Shown here in pieces: positions 35,824 to 44,627 of a DNA stretch of 64,000 nt (its first letter is position 1; every line of letters starts with the position of its first letter). The notes beneath the pieces are model-generated. The model saw only the letters and a program-made list of their open reading frames with translations. It searched no databases and was not told the origin of the DNA. The translations under genes and the position numbers were made by a program. The stretch is from an uncultured Arachnia sp. (GTDB lineage Bacteria; Actinomycetota; Actinomycetes; Propionibacteriales; Propionibacteriaceae). The stretch is from the NCBI GenBank assembly GCA_947499145.1, contig CANMNB010000003.1:1-64000 (forward strand), given 5' to 3'.

Positions 35824-36300
35824 TCACTGATCCGACTCGAAGTCGTCAGGATTGACGGAGTCGAGGAACTCGCGGAACTTCTCGACCTCGTCGACCTCCT
35901 GCTCGTCGAGCTCGACCCCGACCTCGTCCATGAGCTGCTCGGGGCACTCCACGGGCCAGTCCAGCCGCAGTGCGACGGCGACGGCGTCGCTGGGGCGGGC
36001 GTCGAACTCGAAGTCGCCCACGGCGATGCGGGCGAAGAACACGCCGTCGGACATCTCGGTGATGGTGGCCCGCCCCTGCGGTTCCTCGTCGGTGGTCAGC
36101 ACGTCGAGGACTACGGAGAGCAGGTCGTGGGTCAGGGGACGCTCGAACTGGTTGTCCTCGAGCGCGGCGGCCACACCCGTGGCGTCGATGGAGGAGATCC
36201 AGATCGGCAGCACCCGCGTGCCGTTGCGCTCCCGCAGGATGAGGACGGGCGAATCCTCCGGGTCGACCAGCCGGAACCCGACGACATCAAGGGTGATCAT
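35824..36300 (-). CDS. DUF151 bifunctional nuclease family protein
   Basis: 158 residues from ATG 36300; GTG 36306 is an alternative. DUF151 core VLPIWISSIDATGVAAALE and RPSDAVAVALRLDWPV with conserved Asp. Homologues have weak DNase/RNase activity; Rv1829 is the mycobacterial counterpart in the same position. TACGCT ends 7 bp before the ATG, so an internal leaderless promoter is possible. Acidic tail. Confidence 0.8.
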   Translation of the reverse strand: MITLDVVGFRLVDPEDSPVLILRERNGTRVLPIWISSIDATGVAAALEDNQFERPLTHDLLSVVLDVLTTDEEPQGRATITEMSDGVFFARIAVGDFEFDARPSDAVAVALRLDWPVECPEQLMDEVGVELDEQEVDEVEKFREFLDSVNPDDFESDQ

Positions 36301-36313
36301 GGTCACCAGCGTA

Positions 36314-37003
36314 TTAGCCGTGCAGCTGGCTGTGAAGCAGAGCCGCGTGCGCCTGGAGGACGCTGCGGTACACGTCCGCCATCACCTCCCGCGGCACCCC
36401 CGACCGGCGCTGGTACGGGGCCAAGGCCTGCTCGACCAGGGCTGCTTCGGTGACTGCTGCCTGCTGGACCACCCTCAGCTGGCGGGGATCCACCCCGTAG
36501 TGGCCCAGCTTCTTCGCCGCGGAGGCTATGGCGAGGGCCTCCTTGCCGTAGAGGTGTGTACCGGGACGTACGCGGATGATCTTCAACCGCTCGAGCTCGA
36601 TGAGTGCCGCCTCACCGAGCCCGGATTCGGCCAGCACCTGACGCCGCGTGATGAGCCGGTTGGCCGACGCGGCGGCTCGTGGCCGGGTGGGCAGGGCTGC
36701 CGCAGGATCCGGCGGGCTGCCATTGGAGCCCTCGTCGACGGGGATCTCCTCGCCCCGGTCCATGGCCTCGAGGTGCTCCCGGATGACCCGCAGGGGCAGG
36801 TACTTGTCCCGCTGGCTGCGTAGCACGAACAGCAGCCGGTCGACGTCGTTCTGGCTGAATCGTCGATACCCGGAAGGCTGGTCGCGTTCCGGGGCTATGA
36901 GCCCCTCCGCCTCCAAGTACCGAAGCTTCGACACGGAGATGTCCGGGAACTCGCCCCGAATCATCTCCAGCACCTGGCCGATGGTACGAGGAGTGGACGC
37001 CAT
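36314..37003 (-). CDS. ftsR: MerR-family regulator FtsR
   Basis: 229 residues from ATG 37003, one base after the garA stop. N-terminal MerR HTH (TIGQVLEMIRGEFPDISVSK, then LRYLEAEGLI) with EGL(I)xPxR...GYRRF. The C-terminal half carries a second HTH-like region (LITRRQVLAESGL). Ortholog position and sequence fit Rv1828/FtsR, which activates ftsZ in corynebacteria. Cytosolic. Confidence 0.85.
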   Translation of the reverse strand: MASTPRTIGQVLEMIRGEFPDISVSKLRYLEAEGLIAPERDQPSGYRRFSQNDVDRLLFVLRSQRDKYLPLRVIREHLEAMDRGEEIPVDEGSNGSPPDPAAALPTRPRAAASANRLITRRQVLAESGLGEAALIELERLKIIRVRPGTHLYGKEALAIASAAKKLGHYGVDPRQLRVVQQAAVTEAALVEQALAPYQRRSGVPREVMADVYRSVLQAHAALLHSQLHG

Positions 37004-37004
37004 G

Positions 37005-37490
37005 TCAGCTGTGTCCGGCCTCACTCAGGACGAGGGTGGCGCGGAACTTGCCGATCTGAATCTCGTCGCCCTGGTTGAGACGGGTGCGTCCGTCGACGAC
37101 CTTACGGTTGACGTAGGTGCCGTTGAGGCTGCCCATGTCCTCGAGGTACAGCCCGCCCGACTCGCGGATGAACTTGGCATGGTGACGCGAGACGGTGATG
37201 TCATCGAGGAAGATGTCGGACTTCGGGTGGCGGCCCACCGTGGTGACGTCCGTGTCGATGAGGAAGCGCTCCCCGTCCGAGCCCCCGCGGCGGATGATGA
37301 GGAGCGCATCGCCGGGCGTGAGCTCCCGCGCCTCCTCCATGTCCTTGGCATTGACCTCGGACTCCGACTCGTCGATGGCTCCGAGGATGGTGGTGGTGGT
37401 GTCGCCCGAGTGGTCGGTAAGGGCACTGCCGCACTCGCTGCAGAACTTCGCGCCCGGGCTGCTGGGGTGTCCACACTGGCGGCACTTCAT
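37005..37490 (-). CDS. garA: FHA-domain regulator GarA/OdhI with N-terminal zinc ribbon
   Basis: 161 residues from ATG 37490 (GGAGGG upstream). A zinc ribbon (CRQCG at 3-7, CSECG at 18-22) precedes a TTTT segment at about 33-36, followed by the FHA domain (TTVGRHPKSDIFLDDITVSR, then SLNGTYVNR). In mycobacteria and corynebacteria the unphosphorylated protein inhibits 2-oxoglutarate dehydrogenase, and Ser/Thr kinases (PknB/PknG) phosphorylate an ETTS motif to release it. The TTTT segment is the matching site. GarA of mycobacteria has no zinc ribbon. Confidence 0.85.
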   Translation of the reverse strand: MKCRQCGHPSSPGAKFCSECGSALTDHSGDTTTTILGAIDESESEVNAKDMEEARELTPGDALLIIRRGGSDGERFLIDTDVTTVGRHPKSDIFLDDITVSRHHAKFIRESGGLYLEDMGSLNGTYVNRKVVDGRTRLNQGDEIQIGKFRATLVLSEAGHS

Positions 37491-37575
37491 GGGGCCCTCC
37501 GTTTCATCTGGCGTCTCCGCCTCGCAAGCGTAGCGATTGCCCCCAAGCCTATCGGTGCGTGGCGTCGGTTGACCA

Positions 37576-38370
37576 CTATCCCTCACCCGTTCGGGCGTAC
37601 TCGTTGTCCTCCGGGACGACGATCGACTCGATCTCCACCCGGTCTGCCTGAGTGATCTCCACGGCGGCTCCGACCCGGCCGCTCTCCAGCTCGCTCACGA
37701 GGCCGCCGCGGAACCGGGCGCCGGCCTCCAGCGTCGCAGGGTCGCCGATCACCTCCATGAGGATCGGGGTCGTGAGCACCTCCCCGTCAACGACGATGCG
37801 CCCCTGGTCATCACGGCCCAGCCAACTGCTGGCAACCACTCGGATGCTGTCGTTGAACTCGATGACCTCGGCACCGGCGTCGCGCATCTCCTCGAGCCCG
37901 TCCAGCAGGAGCTCCGGTGTCACCTTGCCCTCCGGATCCTCGATGACCAGCTGGATGCCTCGACCGTAGACGGGCACGGTCCCGGCGATGATCTCGAGCT
38001 GGTCGAGCCGGCGCCGCGCCTCCTCCTCTGCGGCCTCGGCGCCCTCGGCTCCCGACAGCAGCTGGTCGCGGGTGGTCTGGAGGTCGCGCACCTCGGACTC
38101 CAGGCGGTTGGTCTCCGAGGACAGCGTGTCGAGCAGCTGGAGCAGGTCCTCACGGCGGAGATTGGAGAAGTCCTCCTGCGCGCCGAGCGAACGGACGGTC
38201 CAGACCACGAGCAGGGTGGTCAGCATCAGGCTCAGCGCCAGCACCGCCTGGCCCCGGCTGGGACGCAGGAAGTCGCGGAGCAGTTCGCGCCAGGATCGGC
38301 GGGGACGTGATGCGGCTGCTTGCTCCGTCGCCGCGCCGATCCCGCGTTTCGGTGTGACCGGATCAGGCAT
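37576..38370 (-). CDS. DUF881 membrane-anchored coiled-coil protein (second copy)
   Basis: 264 residues from ATG 38370, which overlaps the sbp stop by 8 bp. One transmembrane helix (about 36-56), a coiled coil (about 70-125, RREDLLQLLDTLSSETNRLE), then the DUF881 domain with GTVPVYGRGIQLVI and a beta-rich end. DUF881 resembles the division protein DivIC/PilO layouts; function unknown. Rv1825-like position. Confidence 0.85.
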   Translation of the reverse strand: MPDPVTPKRGIGAATEQAAASRPRRSWRELLRDFLRPSRGQAVLALSLMLTTLLVVWTVRSLGAQEDFSNLRREDLLQLLDTLSSETNRLESEVRDLQTTRDQLLSGAEGAEAAEEEARRRLDQLEIIAGTVPVYGRGIQLVIEDPEGKVTPELLLDGLEEMRDAGAEVIEFNDSIRVVASSWLGRDDQGRIVVDGEVLTTPILMEVIGDPATLEAGARFRGGLVSELESGRVGAAVEITQADRVEIESIVVPEDNEYARTGEG

Positions 38371-38695
38371 GCAACAGGGCCCTCCGGATCGCCGCGGCGT
38401 TGTTGAAGATTCGGATCCCGAGGACCACGACCACGCCCGTCGACAGTTGGGCGCCGACACCGATCTGGTCCCCGACGAAGACGATGAGTCCGGCGATGAG
38501 CACGTTGGACAGGAAGGAGACCGCGAAGACCCGATCGGAGAAGATCCCGTCCAGGTAGGCACGCGTGGCACCGAGGATGGCATCCAGTGCGGCAACGATG
38601 GCGATCGGAAGATACGGCTCCAGGTAGGTGGGGAGGCTCGGTTGGACGAGCAACCCGATCACGACTCCCGCCACGAGTCCCAGGATTGCTAGCAT
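38363..38695 (-). CDS. sbp: DUF1290 small basic protein (Sbp)
   Basis: 110 residues, three transmembrane helices. GLVAGVVIGLLVQP and AALDAILGATRAYLDGIF are the DUF1290 landmarks. Found with DUF881 genes in actinobacteria (Rv1824) and in the Bacillus divIB-sbp-ftsA region. Likely linked to envelope or division. AAGGGG precedes the ATG. Confidence 0.85.
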   Translation of the reverse strand: MLAILGLVAGVVIGLLVQPSLPTYLEPYLPIAIVAALDAILGATRAYLDGIFSDRVFAVSFLSNVLIAGLIVFVGDQIGVGAQLSTGVVVVLGIRIFNNAAAIRRALLHA

Positions 38696-38710
38696 CTTCG
38701 CCCCTTCACA

Positions 38711-39484
38711 TCAGTCGTCACTGGCGAACCTCACCGTCATGCCCGGGTCGGCCGGGAGCGTGAGGTCGCCGTCGGCTTCGGTCATGGAGAACTGGATGCC
38801 GTAGTTGTCCCCCAGGTACTGCCACCACGCCGCCGCCGCGGTGCGGCCGAACCGTCCCGGTAGCGTACCCGGGTCCCCGATCGCCTCGATCCGATAGGGG
38901 GGACTCAGGGACACGTAATCCACCGTGATCGCGGAGCCTGCGGTCCGGATGGGGGTCAGGGACGTGATCCGCCGCCCGTTGATGGCAATCGCCTCGGCGC
39001 CCGCCTGGCGCAGCCCGTTCACCAATCTGGAGAGGTCGGAGTCGAAGACCACACCCTCGGAGTCCGTCCGGCGGGCGTCATCCACGGTCACGACGATGCC
39101 CGGCCCCGTGACGGGCACGGCGCCGGTGAGGCCCCCGAGACGGTCGAGTTCGGCCTGCAGTTCGGGGTCGGCCACCTGGGATCCCGTGAGCTCCGAGATC
39201 TCCTGCTCGACGGCGGCGACCTCCGCCTCGAGGCCGTCCAGCTCCCCGCGCTGCTGCTGGATGCGCTCCAACAGCTCCGCACGTTCGGTCTCCAGGTCAT
39301 CGGAACTGCGCACCGTGCTGACCAGGGCCACGACGATGAGCGCGGCGAGTAGGGCCACCGTCGCCATCATCACCCACGAGGACCCGCGCCGCTCCCCCGT
39401 CGCGGCCACCTCGGCGTACTCGGGCTCCAGCGCGTGCTCCTGAAGGTCGTTCAGGAGGCTCATGCTCTGGTCGGGCCTAGGCAT
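38711..39484 (-). CDS. DUF881 membrane-anchored coiled-coil protein (first copy)
   Basis: 257 residues from ATG 39484, overlapping the pgsA stop by 8 bp. Transmembrane helix about 39-59, coiled coil about 65-105 (ETERAELLERIQQQRGELDG), and the DUF881 domain with GAVPVTGPGIVVTVDDARR. Paralogue of the protein two genes downstream (Rv1823-like); the two may form a complex with Sbp. Confidence 0.85.
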   Translation of the reverse strand: MPRPDQSMSLLNDLQEHALEPEYAEVAATGERRGSSWVMMATVALLAALIVVALVSTVRSSDDLETERAELLERIQQQRGELDGLEAEVAAVEQEISELTGSQVADPELQAELDRLGGLTGAVPVTGPGIVVTVDDARRTDSEGVVFDSDLSRLVNGLRQAGAEAIAINGRRITSLTPIRTAGSAITVDYVSLSPPYRIEAIGDPGTLPGRFGRTAAAAWWQYLGDNYGIQFSMTEADGDLTLPADPGMTVRFASDD

Positions 39485-40079
39485 GGTCGTCCGGGCGGCG
39501 CTCCCGAGCCAGTGCCACGGTGGTGGAGACATAGAGCCCACCCGCCCACCAGTACAACATCGCCCCGAGCACCGCCAGCACCCAGCCGATCCACTTGGCC
39601 GCTTCGATACCCAGGGATTGTGGCGCGCCGAGCAGGACGAGTGGGAAGGCCGTGAGCAGCGCCAGGGTGGCGGCCTTCCCGACGGTGTTGACTGGTAACG
39701 CGACCAAGCCCATGCGCCGCAGCGACGGCAGGAGCGCCACGAGCATCAGGTCCCGCCCGAGGAGGATGGCAAAGAACCACCAGGGCACGATGCCGCGGAC
39801 GGCCAGGGCGACGAGTGCCACCAGGATGTACAGGCGGTCCGCCACCGGGTCAAGCTTGGCACCCAGTGCGGTGCGCTGCCTGAGACGCCGGGCGAGATAG
39901 CCGTCCAGGGCATCGGTGGCCCCGAAGACGACCAACAGTCCCACGGCCCACACGTCGGCGCCGACCATGATCAGCCATCCGAAGGCCACCACGCTGAGGA
40001 GGCGAATGAACGACAGTACGTTGGGGATGGTGAGCACGCGATCGGTGTCCCACTGCTGGGTCTCCTCCACGGCGCTCAC
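39477..40079 (-). CDS. CDP-alcohol phosphatidyltransferase (PgsA type)
   Basis: 200 residues, about five to six transmembrane helices. The catalytic CDP-OH motif reads DALDGYLARRLRQRTALGAK followed by LDPVADR. It transfers a phosphatidyl group from CDP-diacylglycerol to an alcohol such as glycerol 3-phosphate. By sequence and by its position before DUF881-sbp it is like mycobacterial PgsA2 (Rv1822) rather than PI synthase. It begins 4 bp after pimA. Confidence 0.8.
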   Translation of the reverse strand: MSAVEETQQWDTDRVLTIPNVLSFIRLLSVVAFGWLIMVGADVWAVGLLVVFGATDALDGYLARRLRQRTALGAKLDPVADRLYILVALVALAVRGIVPWWFFAILLGRDLMLVALLPSLRRMGLVALPVNTVGKAATLALLTAFPLVLLGAPQSLGIEAAKWIGWVLAVLGAMLYWWAGGLYVSTTVALARERRPDDHA

Positions 40080-40083
40080 GAAC

Positions 40084-41154
40084 CTAGCCTATGGCATCGA
40101 GGCTGGCGCGCTCCCGGAGAATCGCGAGCAGTTCCGGCCCCACCCGATCCCACCCCCAGCGGGTCGCGGCCGTGTGGGCCACCGACGGGTCGAGCGGGTC
40201 TGACAAGGAGCGTTGCAGCGCCACGCGGGCCGCGTCGACGTCACCGGTGCGGAACGTGGATCCCACGCCCGCCTCGCGGATCACGGCCTCGAACGCGGGC
40301 AGATCACTGGCCACGACGTCGCAGCCGGCGGCCATCGCTTCGACCAGGACAAGGCCGAAGCTCTCCCCTCCCGTGTTGGGGGCAACCAGGACGTCGACCG
40401 TGCGCAGCAAGCGCAGGCGCTCGTCGTCGCTGACGGCGCCGAGCGTGTGCACCCCCTCGCCGCCGGAGATTCCCGGGCCGATGGCGATGAAGTCTGCATC
40501 CAGTCCTGCCGACCGGGACTCACGGGCCAGCTCGAGAAAGAGCCGGAATCCCTTGCGCGGCTCGTCCAGCCGTCCCAGGAACGCGACACGGGGACGCGCC
40601 CCGCCACGCCACGAGCCCGCGCGCAGGCGCGGAGGCGGGGACGGCATGGGCACGGCGTTGGGGATGATGCGGCAGGGCTCGCCGGTCAGCGCCCGACACG
40701 TCTCGGCGGCTGCTCGCGAGACGGCGATCGACACTCGCTCGGGGAGCAGTCGTGCGGCGAGGCGCAGGGGATGGCTGAGCGCCTCGGGCGCCGAGTAGGC
40801 CGCATGGTGGGTGACCACCAACCGCGGGCTGTGCCTAGCCACCGCGAACGCGATCCCGGGCGTGAGTGGCTCATGGACATGGACGACGTCGGCCGCGCGG
40901 GCGATCTCTCGTGCCCGGCGCACCTGCCCCGGCAGCAGGGCGAGCCGGGCGACGGAACCATTGAACCGCACTGGAGCCGAGGGTCCGAGGGCCTCCAGCT
41001 CGAAGCGGCGGCTGCCGCCCAGGACGTCATGCCCCGGGGCAAGGACGACGACGTCCTGATGCTGCCCGACGAGCCACTCGGCGAGGCCGAGCACATGGGT
41101 GGCCACCCCACCGGGCACGTCGAGGGAGTAGGGGCACAGCAACGCCACCCTCAT
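40084..41154 (-). CDS. pimA: Phosphatidylinositol mannosyltransferase PimA
   Basis: 356 residues from ATG 41154 (ATGA overlap with patA). GT4 GT-B glycosyltransferase: CPYSLDVPGGVATHVLGLAE at the N-terminus, VVHVHEPLTPG, VTHHA, FLGRLDEPRKGF and the C-terminal ESFGLVLVEAMAAG with the GDP-binding glutamates. Adds the first mannose from GDP-Man to the inositol of PI at the inner membrane face. Context with patA supports the call. Confidence 0.9.
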   Translation of the reverse strand: MRVALLCPYSLDVPGGVATHVLGLAEWLVGQHQDVVVLAPGHDVLGGSRRFELEALGPSAPVRFNGSVARLALLPGQVRRAREIARAADVVHVHEPLTPGIAFAVARHSPRLVVTHHAAYSAPEALSHPLRLAARLLPERVSIAVSRAAAETCRALTGEPCRIIPNAVPMPSPPPRLRAGSWRGGARPRVAFLGRLDEPRKGFRLFLELARESRSAGLDADFIAIGPGISGGEGVHTLGAVSDDERLRLLRTVDVLVAPNTGGESFGLVLVEAMAAGCDVVASDLPAFEAVIREAGVGSTFRTGDVDAARVALQRSLSDPLDPSVAHTAATRWGWDRVGPELLAILRERASLDAIG

Positions 41155-42011
41155 CGACGCTGCCTGGGCCATCTCTGGAACATCAGCCAGTTCGTCGGTT
41201 CTGCTGCTGCTGCGGCCGCGAACCGCTCCGCGACCGCGGTCATCATCTCGGCGGGGCTTCCCTGTCGCACGGGTTCGCTGATCAGGATCTCCACCCCGCC
41301 GTCGACGAAGCGGGTGTGCGCGACCCTGAGGTCGGCTCCGGTGGCTCGCGCCAGCAGTGCCGGACCCGCCGGCACAGCCGAGTCCACGGGTCCGTTCGCC
41401 GCGGGCCAGGGCACCTCGAGGCCTTGGCCGGAGATGTCCCGGTCGCTCAGGAGGCACACGAGACGACCGGCCGCGACGTCGTCGGCCAGGGTCTGGAGCA
41501 GACGGGGAGCTCCCGCTGGGTAGATGGTCATGCCTGCACCCTCCCGGGCATCCCGAAAGCGCTCGTAGACGCCGCCCGGGAGGCGTTCGGCGACGCTGAC
41601 CACGTTGAAGCCGGCCGCCCCGGCCCAGGCGCCAGCGAAGTCCCAGCTGCCCATGTGGGGCAGTGCAAGGACGGCCCCGGGACCGGTGGTCGAGTCGCGG
41701 AGCTTGGCCACGTCCTGGTCCGAGATGATGGAGCGTGCCAGGATCTCCCGGGCGTCCCAGTGGGCCAGCGACATCGAGAGCAGCAGGTTGAGCAGCCAGT
41801 GCTCCACGGCCTGCCGTCGACCGCGGCGGTCAGGGCTCGTGCCGGACAGCGTTCCGACGGCCCGATGCCAGTTGCCCAGTCCCTTGAGGGGCAGGACGTG
41901 GAGGGGGTACGAAAGGACACGCGCGATCGCCGGAAGGCTGCGTCTCGGCAGCCGTTCCGCGATGGACCAGGCACCCATCAAGGCGGCGTTCCTGAGTTGC
42001 TGGGAGTCCAC
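41151..42011 (-). CDS. patA: Phosphatidylinositol mannoside acyltransferase
   Basis: 286 residues from GTG 42011. Lysophospholipid acyltransferase (LpxL/HtrB type) with the HxxxxD motif HMGSWD, WDAREILARSI and SDRDISGQGLEV. In mycobacteria PatA (Rv2611c) acylates mannose of PIM1/PIM2 on the cytosolic side. Coupled with pimA. Start chosen 5 bp after the HIT stop. Confidence 0.85.
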   Translation of the reverse strand: MDSQQLRNAALMGAWSIAERLPRRSLPAIARVLSYPLHVLPLKGLGNWHRAVGTLSGTSPDRRGRRQAVEHWLLNLLLSMSLAHWDAREILARSIISDQDVAKLRDSTTGPGAVLALPHMGSWDFAGAWAGAAGFNVVSVAERLPGGVYERFRDAREGAGMTIYPAGAPRLLQTLADDVAAGRLVCLLSDRDISGQGLEVPWPAANGPVDSAVPAGPALLARATGADLRVAHTRFVDGGVEILISEPVRQGSPAEMMTAVAERFAAAAAAEPTNWLMFQRWPRQRR

Positions 42012-42016
42012 GGACG

Positions 42017-42562
42017 TCAGTCCCAGGCCTCGGCCAGCTGCCGTCGGGCATCCTCCAGCAGCTGCGGCAGGGGCCGCGTGCGCCCGATGATGGGCATGAA
42101 GTTCATGTCCCCGCTCCACCGCGGGACCACGTGCTGGTGCAGGTGCATCGCGATGCCCGCTCCCGCCACGGTCCCCTGGTTCATCCCGAGGTTGAACCCG
42201 TCCGGCGAGCTGACGCGCCGGATCACCCGCATCGCCTGCTGGGTGAGGTGGGCGACCTCCAGGGCCTCGTCGTCGGTCAGCTCCGTGTAGTCGGCGACGT
42301 GACGGTACGGGCACACCAGCAGGTGTCCCGGGGAGTACGGGAACAGGTTCATCACGACGTAGGAGGTGTCGCCTCGAGCGACGACCAGGCCGTCCTCGTC
42401 GTTCCGGGTCGGCGATGTGCAGAACGGGCACTCCCCCGAGTGGCGCGGTTTGCCCTCGCCCTGGATGTAGACCATCCGGTGGGGGGTCCACAGCCGCTGG
42501 AAGGCGTCGGGGACCCCGGGCAGGGTCCCCGACTGCTCGGGGGGTGGCTGTTCGTGCGTCAC
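42017..42562 (-). CDS. HIT-family Ap4A phosphorylase-like protein
   Basis: 181 residues. Histidine-triad HLHQHVVPRW near the C-terminus, an N-terminal zinc-type CPFC near residue 45, and EALEVAHLTQQAMRVI. Rv2613c, its positional counterpart between thrS and the PIM genes, splits diadenosine tetraphosphate with phosphate. Same activity inferred. Confidence 0.8.
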   Translation of the reverse strand: MTHEQPPPEQSGTLPGVPDAFQRLWTPHRMVYIQGEGKPRHSGECPFCTSPTRNDEDGLVVARGDTSYVVMNLFPYSPGHLLVCPYRHVADYTELTDDEALEVAHLTQQAMRVIRRVSSPDGFNLGMNQGTVAGAGIAMHLHQHVVPRWSGDMNFMPIIGRTRPLPQLLEDARRQLAEAWD

Positions 42563-42566
42563 GGGA

Positions 42567-44585
42567 TCACTCCCCCGCCGTCGGCGCCTCGTTGGAGCGT
42601 GAGCGGACGAACGAGACGATCTCCGTGACAGCCTGGGCGACGGGGACTGCGTTGCGCTGCGAGCCGTCGCGGTACCGGAACGACACCGCTCCGGCGTCGC
42701 GGTCCTCGCCGCCGGCGATCAGCATGAACGGCGCCTTCGACTTCTGGGCGTTGCGGATCTTCTTGCCGAAGCGGTCGTCGGAGGCGTCCATCTCGGCCCT
42801 GATGCCCTGGGCGCGCAGCTGGGACATGACGTCGGCGAGGTAGTCGTCGAACTCGGCGGCGACGGGGATGCCCAGGACCTGGGTGGGTGCCAGCCAGGCG
42901 GGGAAGGCTCCGGCGTAGTGCTCCGTGAGCACGCCGAAGAAGCGTTCGATGGACCCGAAGAGCGCACGGTGGATCATGACGGGACGCTTTCGCGTGCCGT
43001 CGGCGGCCTGGTACTCGAGCTCGAACAGCTCGGGCTCGAAGAAGTCGAGCTGGATAGTGGAGAGCTGCCAGGTCCGGCCGATGGCGTCCTTCGCCTGAAC
43101 GGAGATCTTGGGACCGTAGAAGGCCGCACCTCCCGGGTCGGGCACCAGGTCGAGGCCGGAGGCCTCCGCCACCTCGGCGAGCGTGCGAGTGGCCTCGTCC
43201 CAGGTCTCCTCGTCGCCGACGGACTTCTCCGGGTCGCGGGTGGACAGCTCCAGGTAGAACTCGTCCAGCCCGTAGTCCTTGAGGAGTCCCAGCACGAAGC
43301 CCAGCAGTGAGGTCAGCTCGTCCTTCATCTGCTCTCGGGTGCAGTAGATGTGGGCGTCGTCCTGCGTGAACCCACGAGCACGGGTGAGGCCGTGCACCAC
43401 ACCGGACTTCTCGTAGCGGTACACGCTGCCGAACTCGAACAGCCGGAGGGGCAGCTCCCGGTAGGAACGACCGCGGCTCGAGAAGACGAGGTTGTGCATC
43501 GGGCAGTTCATCGGCTTCAGGTAGTAGTCGGCTCCCTGCTTGGTGATGTTGCCGTCGGCGTCTCGTTCCTCGTCCATGTGCATGGGCGGGTACATGCCGT
43601 CGGCGTACCAGTCGAGGTGCTTCGAGGTCTCGAACAGGTGGCCCTTGGTGATGTGGGGGGTGCTGACGAACGAGTAGCCGGCCTCGACGTGTCGCTTCCG
43701 GGAGTACTCCTCCATCTCCATCTTGATGGTGGCGCCCTTGGGATGGAACACCGGCAAACCGGAGCCGATCTCGTCGGGGAAGCTGAACAGGTCCAGCTCT
43801 GCCCCGAGCTTGCGATGGTCGCGCTTGGCGGCCTCCTCCATGCGGGTCTGGTAGGCCTTGAGGTCCTCGCGGGTGGGCCACGCGGTGCCGTAGACGCGCT
43901 GCAGGGCCTGGTTGCGCTGGTCGCCCCGCCAGTAGGCCGCGGACGACTTGGTGAGGGCGACCGCCTGGATGTAGCCGGTATGGGGCACGTGCGGACCCCG
44001 GCAGAGGTCCTTCCAAGCCACCTCGCCGCCGCGTCGGACATTGTCGTAGATGGTGAGCTCGCCAGCTCCGACCTCGACCGACGATCCGTCATCGGCGGAG
44101 GCGCTGCCCTTGTCCTGGATCAGTTCCAGCTTGAACGGTTCACCCGACAGCTCTGCCCTGGCCTCGTCGTCGGAGACGGCCCGCCGTACGAAGCGCTGCT
44201 TCTCGCGGATGATCCGCCCCATCTGCTTCTCGATGGTCTGGAGGTCCTCCGGCGTGAGGGGATCAGTGGCAAAGTCGTAGTAGAAGCCGTCGACGATGGG
44301 CGGCCCGATGCCCAGCTTCGCCTCGGGGAAGATCTCCTGCAGCGCCTGGGCCGTCACGTGTGCCGCGGAGTGGCGGAGGATCGCCAGTCCGTCCGGGTCG
44401 GTGACCAGCACCGGCTCCACGACGTCGCCATCGGACAGTTCCGCGGCAAGGTCGAGGACGTCGTCGCCGCGGCGCATCGCGACCACCGTGCGATCGTCAC
44501 CGAACAGCTCCAGCCCGGTGGTCGCGCCCGTGGTCACCACCTGCTCCGTCTCACTGCCACGCTTGACGGTGATGGATCCACTCAT
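42567..44585 (-). CDS. thrS: Threonyl-tRNA synthetase
   Basis: 672 residues, class II. N-terminal TGS-like domain (about 1-65), the editing domain with [16 protein letters not shown], and the catalytic core with zinc ligands in [10 protein letters not shown] and the motif-3 [14 protein letters not shown]-terminal anticodon-binding domain from about residue 560 ([18 protein letters not shown]). Attaches Thr to tRNA-Thr. No T-box leader was recognised in the 42 bp upstream. Leads the thrS-HIT-patA-pimA run. Confidence 0.95.
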   Translation of the reverse strand: MSGSITVKRGSETEQVVTTGATTGLELFGDDRTVVAMRRGDDVLDLAAELSDGDVVEPVLVTDPDGLAILRHSAAHVTAQALQEIFPEAKLGIGPPIVDGFYYDFATDPLTPEDLQTIEKQMGRIIREKQRFVRRAVSDDEARAELSGEPFKLELIQDKGSASADDGSSVEVGAGELTIYDNVRRGGEVAWKDLCRGPHVPHTGYIQAVALTKSSAAYWRGDQRNQALQRVYGTAWPTREDLKAYQTRMEEAAKRDHRKLGAELDLFSFPDEIGSGLPVFHPKGATIKMEMEEYSRKRHVEAGYSFVSTPHITKGHLFETSKHLDWYADGMYPPMHMDEERDADGNITKQGADYYLKPMNCPMHNLVFSSRGRSYRELPLRLFEFGSVYRYEKSGVVHGLTRARGFTQDDAHIYCTREQMKDELTSLLGFVLGLLKDYGLDEFYLELSTRDPEKSVGDEETWDEATRTLAEVAEASGLDLVPDPGGAAFYGPKISVQAKDAIGRTWQLSTIQLDFFEPELFELEYQAADGTRKRPVMIHRALFGSIERFFGVLTEHYAGAFPAWLAPTQVLGIPVAAEFDDYLADVMSQLRAQGIRAEMDASDDRFGKKIRNAQKSKAPFMLIAGGEDRDAGAVSFRYRDGSQRNAVPVAQAVTEIVSFVRSRSNEAPTAGE

Positions 44586-44627
44586 CTCGACTCCTGCTCC
44601 TGGACGGCAACGGGTCCCATTCTGCCG

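Noticed and set aside
44586-44627. T-box or other riboswitch before thrS
   Set aside because: Only 42 bp separate it from the GH42 stop, with no recognisable leader structure.
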